A stretch of 64,000 nucleotides of DNA. It comes from Acidobacteriota bacterium. GTDB lineage: Bacteria; Acidobacteriota; Terriglobia; Versatilivoradales; Versatilivoraceae. The notes under the pieces were generated by a model that saw only the letters and a list, made by a program, of their open reading frames with translations, was not told the DNA's origin and made no database searches. Location: NCBI GenBank assembly GCA_022826755.1, contig JAJDUG010000074.1, forward strand, positions 1 to 64,000. The letters run 5' to 3'. The number at the start of each line of letters is the position of its first letter. Positions within the stretch are counted from its first letter, which is position 1. Position numbers and translations under genes: made by a program. This document shows positions 26,805 through 35,501 of the stretch, piece by piece.

Positions 26805-29800
26805 GTGTACAAGTTGAATGGTACCTACATTTACTCCCCTTCCGACCTCATCACGTTTATGGAGTCGGACTATGTCTCCTGGATGGACAGGTTTTACCTC
26901 GAATGCCCTGAGGCCGTGCATCCGGATCAAGACGAAGAGACGGATCGCATAATCCAAGCAAAGGGGGAGGAGCACGAGCACACGTTTCTCGCTGAGTTGG
27001 TCGCCGACGGTCACGATGTCGTCGATCTCCGAGGCGACAGAAATATGGCGGCAACCATCCGCGCCATGAAGGATGGTCGCCAAATCATCTACCAGGGAAT
27101 GCTGGAGTCAGGTAGTTTTGCTGGGGTCGCCGATTTCCTAGTGCGTGTGGACGGGCGTTCCACCTTGGGTGGCTACCATTACGAGGTTTGGGACACCAAG
27201 CTCGCGCGGAAGCCGAAGCCCTATTTCATCGTTCAGTTGTGCTGCTACGCAGAGATGCTGGCGGCCATTCAAGAGCGGCTTTCGGTCGAAGTCCAACTCG
27301 TTCTCGGCACGAAAGAGCGACGGCGGTTTCGCACGGAGGACTACCTCTACTACTACCGCCACCTGAAGCTGGCGTTCCTGGAGCAGCAGCACAAGTATAG
27401 CCCTGAGGAGCCTCCGGACATCCCCGGTCTCAAGAATCTTGGCCGCTGGTCGGGGCACGCCGCAAAGATCCTCGAAGAGCACGACGACCTGAGCCTGATC
27501 GCCAACATCCGCTCCACGCAAATTCGTCGGCTGCGAGAGGGAGGTATTGACACGGTCCGATCCCTCTCGGAGACTGAGTTAGAAGGATTGCCCCGCGTTG
27601 CGCCCGAGGCGTTTGCTCGACTCCGTGGGCAGGCTTGCCTCCAGGTTCAATCCAGAGGCCTAGACAGACCGAAGTATGAACTCATGGAGCCTAATTCGCT
27701 CAGGCCGAGGCTCGGCTTGGCCAGCTTGCCTCCGGTCTCGCCCTATGAAATCTTTTTCGATATGGAAGGCTACCCGCTACTCGAAAACGGCCTGGAGTAC
27801 CTCTTTGGCGCGACGTACTTGGACAACGGCCAGCCGGCCTATATTGATTGGTGGGCCCACAACAGCGAACAGGAGAAGGCCGCCTTCGAGAATTTCGTTA
27901 AGTGGGCTTACGATCGTTGGCAGCGGAACCGGTCGATGCATATTTTCCACTACGGCGCCTACGAGGTCACCGCACTGCGACGGCTCATGGGGCGCTACGC
28001 GATCTGCGAGGAGGAAGTGGACCAACTGCTTAGGAATGAGGTCTTCGTAGACCTCTACGGGATTGTGCGCCAGGCACTCCTCGTTGGCGAACCCTCCTAT
28101 TCTTTGAAGAACATCGAAAAGCTCTACCAGGAACCTAGAAGCGGAGACGTCGTGACGGCGGGCGAGTCGATGGTGTTCTACCAGCGCTGGATCGAGAACC
28201 AGGATGGTCTGGATTATTCGAGCTCGCCAACGCTTCGCACCATCCGGGAGTACAACCGCGAAGACTGCGAGTCCACCTGGAAGCTCGCCTGCTGGCTCCG
28301 TGGGGTGCAGTCGCAGGCGGGGATCTCTTTCGTGCCAAAAGCAACCGTCGAAGAATCGAAGACTGTGAAAGGGTTCTCGGAGCGGGCTCGGTACGCGGAG
28401 GCGATGCGCGCTGAGATTCCCGCGGATCGGTCGCAGGACCTCGATCGCTGGCGGGTTCATGAGTTGCTCTCCTGGTTACTGGAATTCCACCGGCGCGAAA
28501 ATAAACCGGTCTGGTGGTTCATGTATGAGCGCAACGCGATGACCGACCAGGAGCTGATCGACGACCCCGATTGCCTCGGCGGTCTCCTACGCACGGACCG
28601 CCCTCCCCAAAAAGTCAAACGGTCCTACGCTTACGATTATCGTTTCGATCCCGAGCAGGAAACGAAGCTTCGGAAGGGCAGCAAGTGTATTTTCGCCCAC
28701 GACCTGATGCGCAAGACAACCATAGAGAGTTTCAAGCCTGCGGAAGGCCGGTTGGCGATCAAGCTTACCGGCCCGACGCCCCCGGATCGACTCTCACTGA
28801 TCCCGGATGAATGGGTCTCACCGAAGGTCATCGAGCAATCGATTGAGCGCATTGTTATGACGTACCGACAGACGAACAGCCTACCCCGGGCGATCGAGGA
28901 CTTTCTATATCGCCGGAAGCCTCAACTTACGGGGCGTACCGGAGAACCGGTCATCCCGCAAGGAGCCGATCTCCTTGAGGGCTCGATTCGCGCTGCGGTG
29001 GACCTCGATTGCAGCAGTCTCTGTATTCAAGGTCCGCCGGGTTCCGGAAAGACATATACCGGAGCGCACATGATCGTCGAGCTCATGCGGAATGGCAACC
29101 GAGTTGGCGTCACGTCAAACAGCCATCGGGCCATCTGTCTCCTGCTGAATGAGGCTGCCCGCGTAGCACAAAAGGAGGGCGATAATTTCAATGCCGTTAA
29201 GATCGGTGGTGAGGAAAAAGACCACAGGGAACTGCTTGAGGGTATTCAATGGGTCAAGTCCGCTTCTGACGTTCTCAAGCATGGGATGCTCCCACTGCTT
29301 ATCGGGGGCACCGCTTGGGTGTTCAGTCGGCCGGAGGCGGAGGGCAAGCTGGACTACCTATTCGTCGACGAGGCAGGCCAAGTTTCAGTCGCGAATCTCC
29401 TAGGTATGTCTCCGAGTACTCGAAACATAGTTCTAATAGGCGACCAGATGCAACTGAGCCAGCCGACCAAGGGCTCACATCCTGGCGAGAGCGGATGTTC
29501 AACCCTCGAGTACCTGCTCCAGGGGCGCGCGACCATCTCGGAAGACTTCGGGATCTTCCTTGGTGAGACGTGGCGTATGCATCCCAATGTGTGCCAATTT
29601 ATTTCCAGCGCCGTTTATGAGGATCGGCTGAAACCGAGGCCGATAACTTCGAATCGTACTATCAGATATGGCTCCAAACCGCGGCGCTATGTCCAGAAGA
29701 CTTCGGGCATCCTATTCATCCCGGTTGAACATGAAGGAAACGCATATGAGAGCGAAGAGGAAGCCGCAACTATTGTTGATATCGTGGAAGAACTCATTGG

Positions 29801-30197
29801 GCAGTGTGTGACTGACGTGGGCAAGACTGATCGTCCTCTCACAGCTGACGATATCCTTGTTGTCACACCATACAATCTGCAGGTTCGAAAGTTGAGCGAA
29901 CAGTTTCCTGGAATGAGGGTCGGGACAGTGGACAAGTTCCAGGGGCAGCAAGCCCCAGTTGTCATCTATTCGATGTGTGCGAGCTCGGGTGACGCGTCGC
30001 CACGTGGAATCGAGTTTCTGTTCAGCAAGAACCGGCTCAACGTAGCGATCTCTCGCGCGCAAACCCTCGCCGTGGTTGTTGGAAATCCAGCCCTCGCGAG
30101 GACTCGATGCTCCAGTCTCGCACAGATGCAGCTTGTGAACGTATTCTGCCGCGCGGTTGACGCGGGCGCGTTCCCCTTAGCCTCTACGACCGTTTGA
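26805..30197 (+). CDS. RecB-like nuclease / RNase H-like / SF1 helicase fusion (TM0106 type)
   Basis: A 1130-residue multidomain nucleic-acid enzyme. Residues about 50-150 form a RecB/Cas4-like nuclease (GVADFLVRVDG, YEVWDTKLARK, QLCCYAEML). Residues about 310-470 resemble an RNase H-like exonuclease (EIFFDMEGYPLL, FHYGAYEVTAL, EYNREDCESTW). The C-terminal half is a superfamily-1 DNA2/Upf1-type helicase with Walker A QGPPGSGKTYT (about 742), Walker B FVDEAGQ (about 852), GDQMQLSQP, VDKFQGQQAP and LNVAISRAQ. Start is GTG with GGGAGG nine bases upstream. Such fusions occur in accessory and defence-rich regions; a role in phage or plasmid restriction, or repair, is inferred. Base composition looks lower in GC than neighbours. 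Confidence 0.88.
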   Translation: MYKLNGTYIYSPSDLITFMESDYVSWMDRFYLECPEAVHPDQDEETDRIIQAKGEEHEHTFLAELVADGHDVVDLRGDRNMAATIRAMKDGRQIIYQGMLESGSFAGVADFLVRVDGRSTLGGYHYEVWDTKLARKPKPYFIVQLCCYAEMLAAIQERLSVEVQLVLGTKERRRFRTEDYLYYYRHLKLAFLEQQHKYSPEEPPDIPGLKNLGRWSGHAAKILEEHDDLSLIANIRSTQIRRLREGGIDTVRSLSETELEGLPRVAPEAFARLRGQACLQVQSRGLDRPKYELMEPNSLRPRLGLASLPPVSPYEIFFDMEGYPLLENGLEYLFGATYLDNGQPAYIDWWAHNSEQEKAAFENFVKWAYDRWQRNRSMHIFHYGAYEVTALRRLMGRYAICEEEVDQLLRNEVFVDLYGIVRQALLVGEPSYSLKNIEKLYQEPRSGDVVTAGESMVFYQRWIENQDGLDYSSSPTLRTIREYNREDCESTWKLACWLRGVQSQAGISFVPKATVEESKTVKGFSERARYAEAMRAEIPADRSQDLDRWRVHELLSWLLEFHRRENKPVWWFMYERNAMTDQELIDDPDCLGGLLRTDRPPQKVKRSYAYDYRFDPEQETKLRKGSKCIFAHDLMRKTTIESFKPAEGRLAIKLTGPTPPDRLSLIPDEWVSPKVIEQSIERIVMTYRQTNSLPRAIEDFLYRRKPQLTGRTGEPVIPQGADLLEGSIRAAVDLDCSSLCIQGPPGSGKTYTGAHMIVELMRNGNRVGVTSNSHRAICLLLNEAARVAQKEGDNFNAVKIGGEEKDHRELLEGIQWVKSASDVLKHGMLPLLIGGTAWVFSRPEAEGKLDYLFVDEAGQVSVANLLGMSPSTRNIVLIGDQMQLSQPTKGSHPGESGCSTLEYLLQGRATISEDFGIFLGETWRMHPNVCQFISSAVYEDRLKPRPITSNRTIRYGSKPRRYVQKTSGILFIPVEHEGNAYESEEEAATIVDIVEELIGQCVTDVGKTDRPLTADDILVVTPYNLQVRKLSEQFPGMRVGTVDKFQGQQAPVVIYSMCASSGDASPRGIEFLFSKNRLNVAISRAQTLAVVVGNPALARTRCSSLAQMQLVNVFCRAVDAGAFPLASTTV

Positions 30198-30515
30198 AGC
30201 CATGGTTGACCATTCAATTTTCCAGCGGGGGTTCTTCTGCCAGTCGTTCTCGGGATCGAGCTGGCAGCCAGGATTGGCCTTCCTGACTACAAGTTCGCAA
30301 CAGGAATTTCTCGCGCCGTTGCTGGGGGCAGCGGTGCCTTGAGTCGAAGTTCTGGAAATTCATTGAGGATATTTTCTTGGTAGCCCGTGTCGCTTGGTCT
30401 TCACTGAGCGAACGCGTTCCGTCACAATTGAAAACTAGCCTTGATCGACCACTCCGCTTGATGCCAATCAGCTTCTTGGAACGACGTTCAAGCTTCGCCT
30501 GAATTGTTCTGGACC
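30198..30515. other. Non-coding stretch after the helicase gene
   Basis: No reading frame, repeat or RNA is recognisable. It probably marks the junction between the helicase gene and the decayed duplicated segment that begins at 30516. Confidence 0.4.
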
Positions 30516-30931
30516 ATGAGCATCAAGGCCGAGTACAGAAACGAAGGCATCAGGCCCCTGGTGGAAGTGAGCAACGCCGTTCCGGGGAAGATGTGGCAAG
30601 TCTTCTCAGTGGATGAGTTGAGGCGGCTAGGAGCCTGCGCCACGGAACACTCTTGAGGCCTTCAAGTGGACTATGGTCCCTATAATGGGTGAATAACTCG
30701 CAGATAAATGAATAGTTTTCCCTGTTCCATGTAAAATATCAACCGTTTTAGGGGAGGCTGTCCCTGTAAAATTTTCTGCGGCGCAGACTCCTAGCTGAGG
30801 ACATGCCATGGCTGAGGGGCTTGGCGAAGACCAACTGCGGTGATCTCTACCTCCGCAGCGGTCCAGCGTCGGTGCGGCTCGGCGGGGAGGACGCTCGGAA
30901 GTACGTCGCCACCCGATTCGGCTCGAAGTGA
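30516..30931 (+). pseudogene. DUF104 antitoxin-like gene interrupted by a MITE
   Basis: The first 115 bases (MSIKAEYRNEGIRPLVEV onward to DELRRLA) are a close copy of the intact antitoxin at 31445. At 30631 the frame is broken by a 160-bp insertion. It resumes after 30795 in the correct phase as AEDMPWLRGL and ends at TGA 30929-30931. Removing the insertion and one CTAG copy gives an uninterrupted 83-codon frame. The C-terminal half differs from the intact copy, so the ancestor was a diverged paralogue rather than an exact duplicate. No toxin gene follows it. Confidence 0.8.
30631..30790. mobile_element. 160-bp MITE with CTAG target-site duplication
   Basis: The insertion is flanked by CTAG at 30627-30630 and 30791-30794. 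Its ends are inverted repeats of about 17 bp, consensus GAGYCTGCGCCRCRGAA, with three mismatches. The interior is AT-rich for this window and encodes nothing. A YTAR-type 4-bp duplication is typical of IS5-family transposition, so a non-autonomous IS5-like element is the best guess. No transposase is present in the window. Confidence 0.8.
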
Positions 30932-30989
30932 TTGTCGCCTCCAAACGGGAACTCCAACTGTCAGGGAATTGCTGTCACGGTACCGGAAT

Positions 30990-31283
30990 ATGAATTCCCT
31001 CAACTTTATCGATCATCCTCTCGTAGGCACTCCATACGGTGTCGCACTGGATTTGTGCATTGTCCAGGCCATAGTCTGCTGGGTGCTCTCGATTTTGACA
31101 AGGGAGTATTCCTGGACGGACTGACTGTGGTCGATCGCCCCGGCGGTTTACTGCCTGATCGTTGCTGTGGACCTGGAGTTTCAGTCGGCGCGCGTCAACG
31201 TCATGACCCTGTTGGCCACTATGTGGGCGATTCGATTGACCTTCAACTACGCCCTGATTTGCCTGATCTTGTCTGCGAGATGA
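30990..31283 (+). pseudogene. Truncated copy of the DUF1295 steroid-reductase-like gene
   Basis: From ATG 30990 the translation (MNSLNFIDHPLVGTPYGV onward) matches the N-terminal 90 residues of the intact protein at 32622. The frame is cut by TGA at 31122-31124, where the intact copy has CGG (Arg) after EYSWVD. It continues in the same frame to TFNYA at about 31253 and then diverges, so the 3' two-thirds are missing. It is a decayed partial duplicate. Confidence 0.82.
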
Positions 31284-31431
31284 ATTCACGTTGCGCATGG
31301 CTTGGTATTGGATTGATGAGGTCGAAAATCTGATCTTCTGGTTTGTGCGCGCTGTACTGCCGCGATTGGTTTCAATCGACAGCTTCGCTTGACCCTAGTG
31401 GAATTCTAGAAAATCGGTTGGGCGTGCCTGA

Positions 31432-31437
31432 TATAAT
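31432..31437 (+). promoter_or_regulatory. Consensus -10 box of the DUF104/MazF module
   Basis: A perfect TATAAT lies eight bases before the antitoxin ATG at 31445. No good -35 is seen at 17-bp spacing. The short distance implies a leaderless or very short 5' end for the antitoxin message. Confidence 0.4.
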
Positions 31438-31444
31438 CCAGACC

Positions 31445-31645
31445 ATGAGTATCAAGGCCGAGTACAGAAACGGCGTATTCATGCCCGTGGTGGAAGTGAG
31501 CAACGCCGTTCCGGGAAAGATGTACCAAGTCTTCTCAGAGGATGAGCTGAGACGGCTCGCCGAAGACCTGCCTTGGCTGAAGGGTTCGGAGCGGAGCTTC
31601 GAGTTCTGGGAGAACGAGGAGGATGCTGTCTACGACAGGCTATAG
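31445..31645 (+). CDS. DUF104 (AF2212-like) antitoxin
   Basis: A 66-residue protein with the DUF104 pattern IKAEYRNGVFMPVVEV at its N-terminus, an SpoVT/beta-strand-rich antitoxin-type start, followed by an acidic tail (FEFWENEEDAVYDRL) suited to neutralising a toxin. It overlaps the downstream MazF-type toxin gene by 23 bases, as coupled antitoxin-toxin pairs do. A broken relative lies at 30516. Confidence 0.78.
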   Translation: MSIKAEYRNGVFMPVVEVSNAVPGKMYQVFSEDELRRLAEDLPWLKGSERSFEFWENEEDAVYDRL

Positions 31646-31973
31646 ACAGGGCGACATCGTTCTGGTTTCCTTCCCCTTCACCGACCTCACCTCCTCCAAG
31701 AGACGGCCTGCGTTGATCATTTCTCCTGATTCTTTCAATGCTGCCGGGGAAGATTTGGTGCTGGCGGCGATAACCTCGCACATCACGGATGATCCCAATA
31801 CGGTCCAACTCTCCGGCGCTGATTTTTCAGAAGGCCGGCTTCCCAAGAAATCGATCGTCAAGACGACCAAGCTGTTCACGATTCACTCGTCACTCATCGT
31901 AAAGAAGATCTGCGCGCTCACCAGAGAGAAAACGGAAGAAACCCTTGGGTCCGTGCGTGAATTCTTTTCATGA
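31623..31973 (+). CDS. MazF/PemK-family mRNA interferase toxin
   Basis: A 116-residue toxin with the family opening YRQGDIVLVSFPFTDL, KRRPALIIS and the conserved Ser/Thr strand LVLAAITSHIT. These enzymes cleave mRNA at short motifs; the Arg in KRRP and the Thr/Ser of the AITS strand are the usual active-site residues and are present. Its start lies inside the antitoxin gene. The length is normal and no disruption is seen. Confidence 0.85.
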   Translation: MLSTTGYRQGDIVLVSFPFTDLTSSKRRPALIISPDSFNAAGEDLVLAAITSHITDDPNTVQLSGADFSEGRLPKKSIVKTTKLFTIHSSLIVKKICALTREKTEETLGSVREFFS

Positions 31974-32098
31974 GCCAATAGAAGTGCACCTCCGATCCGG
32001 AGAAGTCAGGCCAAGTCCGCAAGTTTCTCCCGGTCGCTCCATGCGTGACAAGGGTTAAGACTTGTCCGACCCGCCGTGAAAGGGAAGAGAACGAAACC

Positions 32099-32412
32099 AT
32101 GGCTGTGAACGTAGAAGACAAAATCAGAAAGCTGGGCCCTGCTCAGCGCAAGAAGGTGGAAATGCGCGCGGCGAAGTTGATTGCCGAGGAAATGACGCTA
32201 CGGGAGTCTCGCAAGGCCCGCAGGCTCACGTAGGTACGCTTGGCGAGGCGGCTTGGAATCACTCAGGGCGGCGTCTCGCGGCTTGAGAAGCGTAGCGATC
32301 TCCTACTGTCCACGCTGCGGGAGACGGTAGAGGCTATGGGCGGGATCCTTTCCCTGGTCGCCCAATTCCGGACCGTGCGCCAGTCGTTCTGTCGGGTATC
32401 ACCGAGGACTAG
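32099..32412 (+). pseudogene. XRE-type (HTH) antitoxin gene, broken by a stop and a frameshift
   Basis: ATG 32099 with GGAAGAG upstream starts a HigA-like XRE repressor (LIAEEMTLRESRKARRLT). An in-frame TAG at 32231-32233 stands where CAG (Gln of RLTQVRLARRLG) is expected, then the helix-turn-helix continues as LGITQGGVSRLEKRSDLL. Near 32368 one base appears to be missing (AQF-PDR), after which the other frame reads PVVLSGITED and stops at TAG 32410. Two independent lesions indicate an inactive gene. No intact partner toxin is seen upstream. Confidence 0.75.
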
Positions 32413-32621
32413 ACGCAGTCTTGAGGCTCGCCTTCACGCCATTGTCGGTTGCCTGCATACCTCCCTTTGCGTTGAGTCGGCAACTCCTGGGGACCCGTTG
32501 GACCAGGACGGTTCAGGCCAGTTTCGCCGTGGTATTGGCAGGGGGAATAAGCCAAAAGACCTCTTAACCAACCATCCCTGGCACAAGAAATTCCAGGTGA
32601 CTATTGTCACTGCACAGGAGT

Positions 32622-33476
32622 ATGAGCTTCCTCAACTTCATCGATAACCCCCTCGTAGGCACGCCATACGGTGTGGCGCTGGATCTGTGCATTGTCCTGG
32701 CCATAGCCTGCTGGGTGCTTTCGATCCTGACGAGAGAGTATTCCTGGGTGGACCGGCTGTGGTCGGTTGTTCCGGCGGTTTACTGCCTGATCGTTGCTGT
32801 CGACCTGGAGTTTCAATCGGCTCGCGTCAATGTCATGACCGTATTGGCGACAATGTGGGCGACACGATTGACCTTCAACTACGCCCGGAAGGGAGGGTAT
32901 TGGATCGGCGGGGAAGACTATCGGTGGATCTATCTCCGAAAACAGATGAGCGAGCTGGAGTTTCAACTGGTCAACGTGGTTGTGGTCGCGGTCGGTCAGA
33001 TGGCGGTTGTGTGGTTGTTCACCTCGCCCGTTCATCAGGCGTGGGTGCATTCCACGCAACCCATGGGATGGCTGGATTTCGTCGCCGCCGGGGTATTTCT
33101 GGTCTTGCTGGTTTTTGAGACTATTGCCGATGCACAGATGTGGCGGTTTCAGCAGAACAAGAAGCGTCTGATTAAGGAGGGTGTCGAAGTCAAACAGCCG
33201 TTTATCGACAGCGGCCTGTTTCGATTCAGCCGCCATCCCAGCTATTTCTGTGAGATGGGAATGTGGGTGACGTTCTACGCTTTCGCCATCGCCGCATCAG
33301 GCCAGTTCTGGCACTGGACGGGGCTGGGCTGCCTTCTGTTGATACTGGTTTTTCAAGGCTCCACACGCCTGGCAGAGAAGATTTCCGGCGACAAATACCC
33401 CACCTACAGCAAGTACCAGGCCACGGTGCCAAAGCTCATTCCATTTACGAGCCTGGGTTGTATTCCAGACAAATAG
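32622..33476 (+). CDS. DUF1295 / steroid 5-alpha-reductase-like membrane protein
   Basis: A 284-residue integral membrane protein with about six hydrophobic segments. The C-terminal LFRFSRHPSYFCEMGMWV and DKYPTYSKYQ are the hallmark of the DUF1295 / steroid dehydrogenase branch, which uses NADPH to reduce an alkene next to a carbonyl. AGGAG lies five bases before ATG 32622. It is followed after 37 bp by an ERG4/ERG24-type reductase gene, suggesting a two-step sterol or isoprenoid reduction. A decayed partial copy lies at 30990. No squalene epoxidase or oxidosqualene cyclase gene is in the window. Confidence 0.8.
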   Translation: MSFLNFIDNPLVGTPYGVALDLCIVLAIACWVLSILTREYSWVDRLWSVVPAVYCLIVAVDLEFQSARVNVMTVLATMWATRLTFNYARKGGYWIGGEDYRWIYLRKQMSELEFQLVNVVVVAVGQMAVVWLFTSPVHQAWVHSTQPMGWLDFVAAGVFLVLLVFETIADAQMWRFQQNKKRLIKEGVEVKQPFIDSGLFRFSRHPSYFCEMGMWVTFYAFAIAASGQFWHWTGLGCLLLILVFQGSTRLAEKISGDKYPTYSKYQATVPKLIPFTSLGCIPDK

Positions 33477-33513
33477 CCTTGTTCCTCATCACTGGAGGAA
33501 GGGGTGTTCGGTC

Positions 33514-34653
33514 ATGATTGAATGGCTTGGAATCGGCCACCTTTTCGAGCTTTCCCGGACGGAAGCGATTGCGGGGTTCTTCAACCCGCTGGCGATCTTT
33601 GCCGTGTTCTTGCTGGCGCAGCTCATTCTGCCGGGGAAGCGGGTTCCCGGCTATGTCATCAACCCGGAGGCCGGTGAACCCCGCAACTATCGGCTGAACG
33701 GCATTCTGGTGTTTGCCATCGCACTGGTCGTGTGGGCTCTCGAGTTGACCGGGATGTCGCGTGAATGGTTCTACCGATCCTCGATCTATGCGGTGGCGGG
33801 CGGAACGGTCTTTACCACACTCTTTACCATCCTGGCGGTGTTCAGCCAGCCGCAAGGCAAGGTAAAGAACCCACTCCTGGCCCTGTGGTTTGGGCGCGTC
33901 CAGGAGCTGTCGTTCTTCAACGAACGCTTCGACGTAAAGATGTACTTCTATGTCGTCGGTGGAACGATGTTGTCGCTCAACGCCCTGTCGGGGGCTGCCT
34001 ACCACTACGCTCTCTTTGGCGAGGATTCCAATCCGGGCGTTTTCCTGTTCGCGGCGTTTTTTACGTTCTACGTGCTCGACTACTTCATCTTTGAGCGAGT
34101 CCAGCTATATACCTACGATCTGATCCATGAGAATCTCGGCTTCAAGATGTTCTGGGGCGGCCTCATCGTTTACGGGTGGCTGTTCATCCTCCCCTTGTGG
34201 GGCATGGCCGCTTACCCGGACCCCGAATTCTCCCCGGCATGGACCCGTGTATGGCTCATCGGAACGGTTGCGCTGTTCCTGCTCGGGTGGGCCATCTCGC
34301 GCGGCGCAAATCTGCAGAAATACACCTTCAAGCGATGGCCCGAGCGCAAGTTTCTCGGGCTCATCGAGCCTGAAACCATCGAGGCCGGTGACCGCAAGAT
34401 CCTGTGCAGTGGTCTATGGGGTGTCGCCCGCCACTTCAACTACATGGGCGAGGGCTTCATTGCCCTGTCAATCGGCCTGTCATTCGGCTACTTCACCAAT
34501 CCCTGGGCCTGGACCTACTTGCTCTTTATCATCGCGCAGTTCATTTTCCGCCAGCGTGATGACGACCGGTTCTGTGCCGAGAAATACGGCGCCGACAAGT
34601 GGGCCGAGTATCAGGCTCGGGTGAAGTACCGGATCATTCCCGGTGTTTACTGA
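33514..34653 (+). CDS. ERG4/ERG24-family sterol C-14/C-24 reductase-like protein
   Basis: A 379-residue multi-pass membrane enzyme. The sterol-reductase signature appears as LCSGLWGVARHFNYMGEG (about residue 293), and the C-terminal motif RQRDDDRFCAEKYG with YRIIPGVY at the extreme end matches eukaryotic ERG4/ERG24 proteins. The expected activity is NADPH-dependent reduction of a sterol double bond. It is slightly shorter than fungal enzymes (about 430). The adjacent DUF1295 gene makes an operon. Bacterial homologues are scattered, so horizontal acquisition is plausible. Confidence 0.85.
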   Translation: MIEWLGIGHLFELSRTEAIAGFFNPLAIFAVFLLAQLILPGKRVPGYVINPEAGEPRNYRLNGILVFAIALVVWALELTGMSREWFYRSSIYAVAGGTVFTTLFTILAVFSQPQGKVKNPLLALWFGRVQELSFFNERFDVKMYFYVVGGTMLSLNALSGAAYHYALFGEDSNPGVFLFAAFFTFYVLDYFIFERVQLYTYDLIHENLGFKMFWGGLIVYGWLFILPLWGMAAYPDPEFSPAWTRVWLIGTVALFLLGWAISRGANLQKYTFKRWPERKFLGLIEPETIEAGDRKILCSGLWGVARHFNYMGEGFIALSIGLSFGYFTNPWAWTYLLFIIAQFIFRQRDDDRFCAEKYGADKWAEYQARVKYRIIPGVY

Positions 34654-34713
34654 CGGGAGGACTCCCTGCGGAGCGCCTGCAAGGCAGGATGGCCTCTGCG
34701 GACAGAGCCGCTA

Positions 34714-35256
34714 TCAGCCATTCCACCCTTCCCGACGGATCGCCTCGATAATGTGTGCCAGGTGGTGCCGCCCGTGCCAGGCATAGGATCCAATGGTTTC
34801 GGGCAGGTTTACCCGGCCGGATTCGGGGTGAATGAACGTTCGTTCGAGATCCTGCCGGGTCAGGGAACGCAAGAGTGCCACCCAGCGCCGATGGAGCCCG
34901 TCCAACAGATCGAGCGATGCCGCGACCGGAGCCGTCGAGTAGTCCGGCAGTTCCGCCCAGCGGTCCTCGAAATAGGGCTTGATCGTGGGACGGTCCTCGG
35001 TCAGCGCCCACTTGAACCGCATGAAACTGTTCATGTGACTGTCCGGCAAGTGGTGAACCACCTGGCGGATGGTCCAGCCCCTGGGACGATAGGGCGTGTC
35101 CAACTGGGTGCCCGTCAATCCCTCGACGGTTCTCCTGAGGTCGGCAGGAAGCGCTTCGATCTCTCCAATCCACCTCTCGATCTGATCCTGATCTATCCGG
35201 GATGGCGGCTCAAAACGGCCAATCGGATACCGCAGCTTCTCCAGTTCTTCAGTCAT
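34714..35256 (-). CDS. YfiT/BstA-like DinB-superfamily protein
   Basis: A 180-residue four-helix-bundle protein. The opening LRYPIGRFEPP and the three metal His (VVHHLPDSH near residue 68; WHGRHHLAHI near 160) match the YfiT/bacillithiol-transferase branch of the DinB superfamily. These metal enzymes conjugate thiols to electrophiles or act as hydrolases. The thiol cofactor of this organism is unknown. It stands alone in the accessory island. Confidence 0.83.
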   Translation of the reverse strand: MTEELEKLRYPIGRFEPPSRIDQDQIERWIGEIEALPADLRRTVEGLTGTQLDTPYRPRGWTIRQVVHHLPDSHMNSFMRFKWALTEDRPTIKPYFEDRWAELPDYSTAPVAASLDLLDGLHRRWVALLRSLTRQDLERTFIHPESGRVNLPETIGSYAWHGRHHLAHIIEAIRREGWNG

Positions 35257-35376
35257 CTCGCCTCCTCGTAATCCTCCAATAGTAGTGCTCTATTTGTGCG
35301 TCCGTATCTCCGTATCTCCGTTTCTGTCTCCTCGTCTGAATGATTTCCTCCACCCAGGCCATCGCCAAACCCCAGT

Positions 35377-35501
35377 TCACCCGGTCAGTCGTTCGATAAG
35401 TTGGGAGCAGACCATGTCAGTTGCTTCTTCGTAGTTCCAAGTGTATCCGGTGGCCAGTAGCGGGCCGATATCGGCATTGAATTGTGGATCGCGTGGAATC
35501 A
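35377..35501 (-). pseudogene. Possible remnant of the AbiEii toxin gene
   Basis: Directly after the AbiEi stop, one frame on the same strand reads IPRDPQFNADIGPLLATGY, then TWNYEEATDMVCSQLIERL, ending in a stop at 35377. It looks like the tail of a nucleotidyltransferase toxin whose N-terminal part was deleted. The peptide is short and the assignment rests on position and general resemblance, so it is tentative. Confidence 0.3.
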
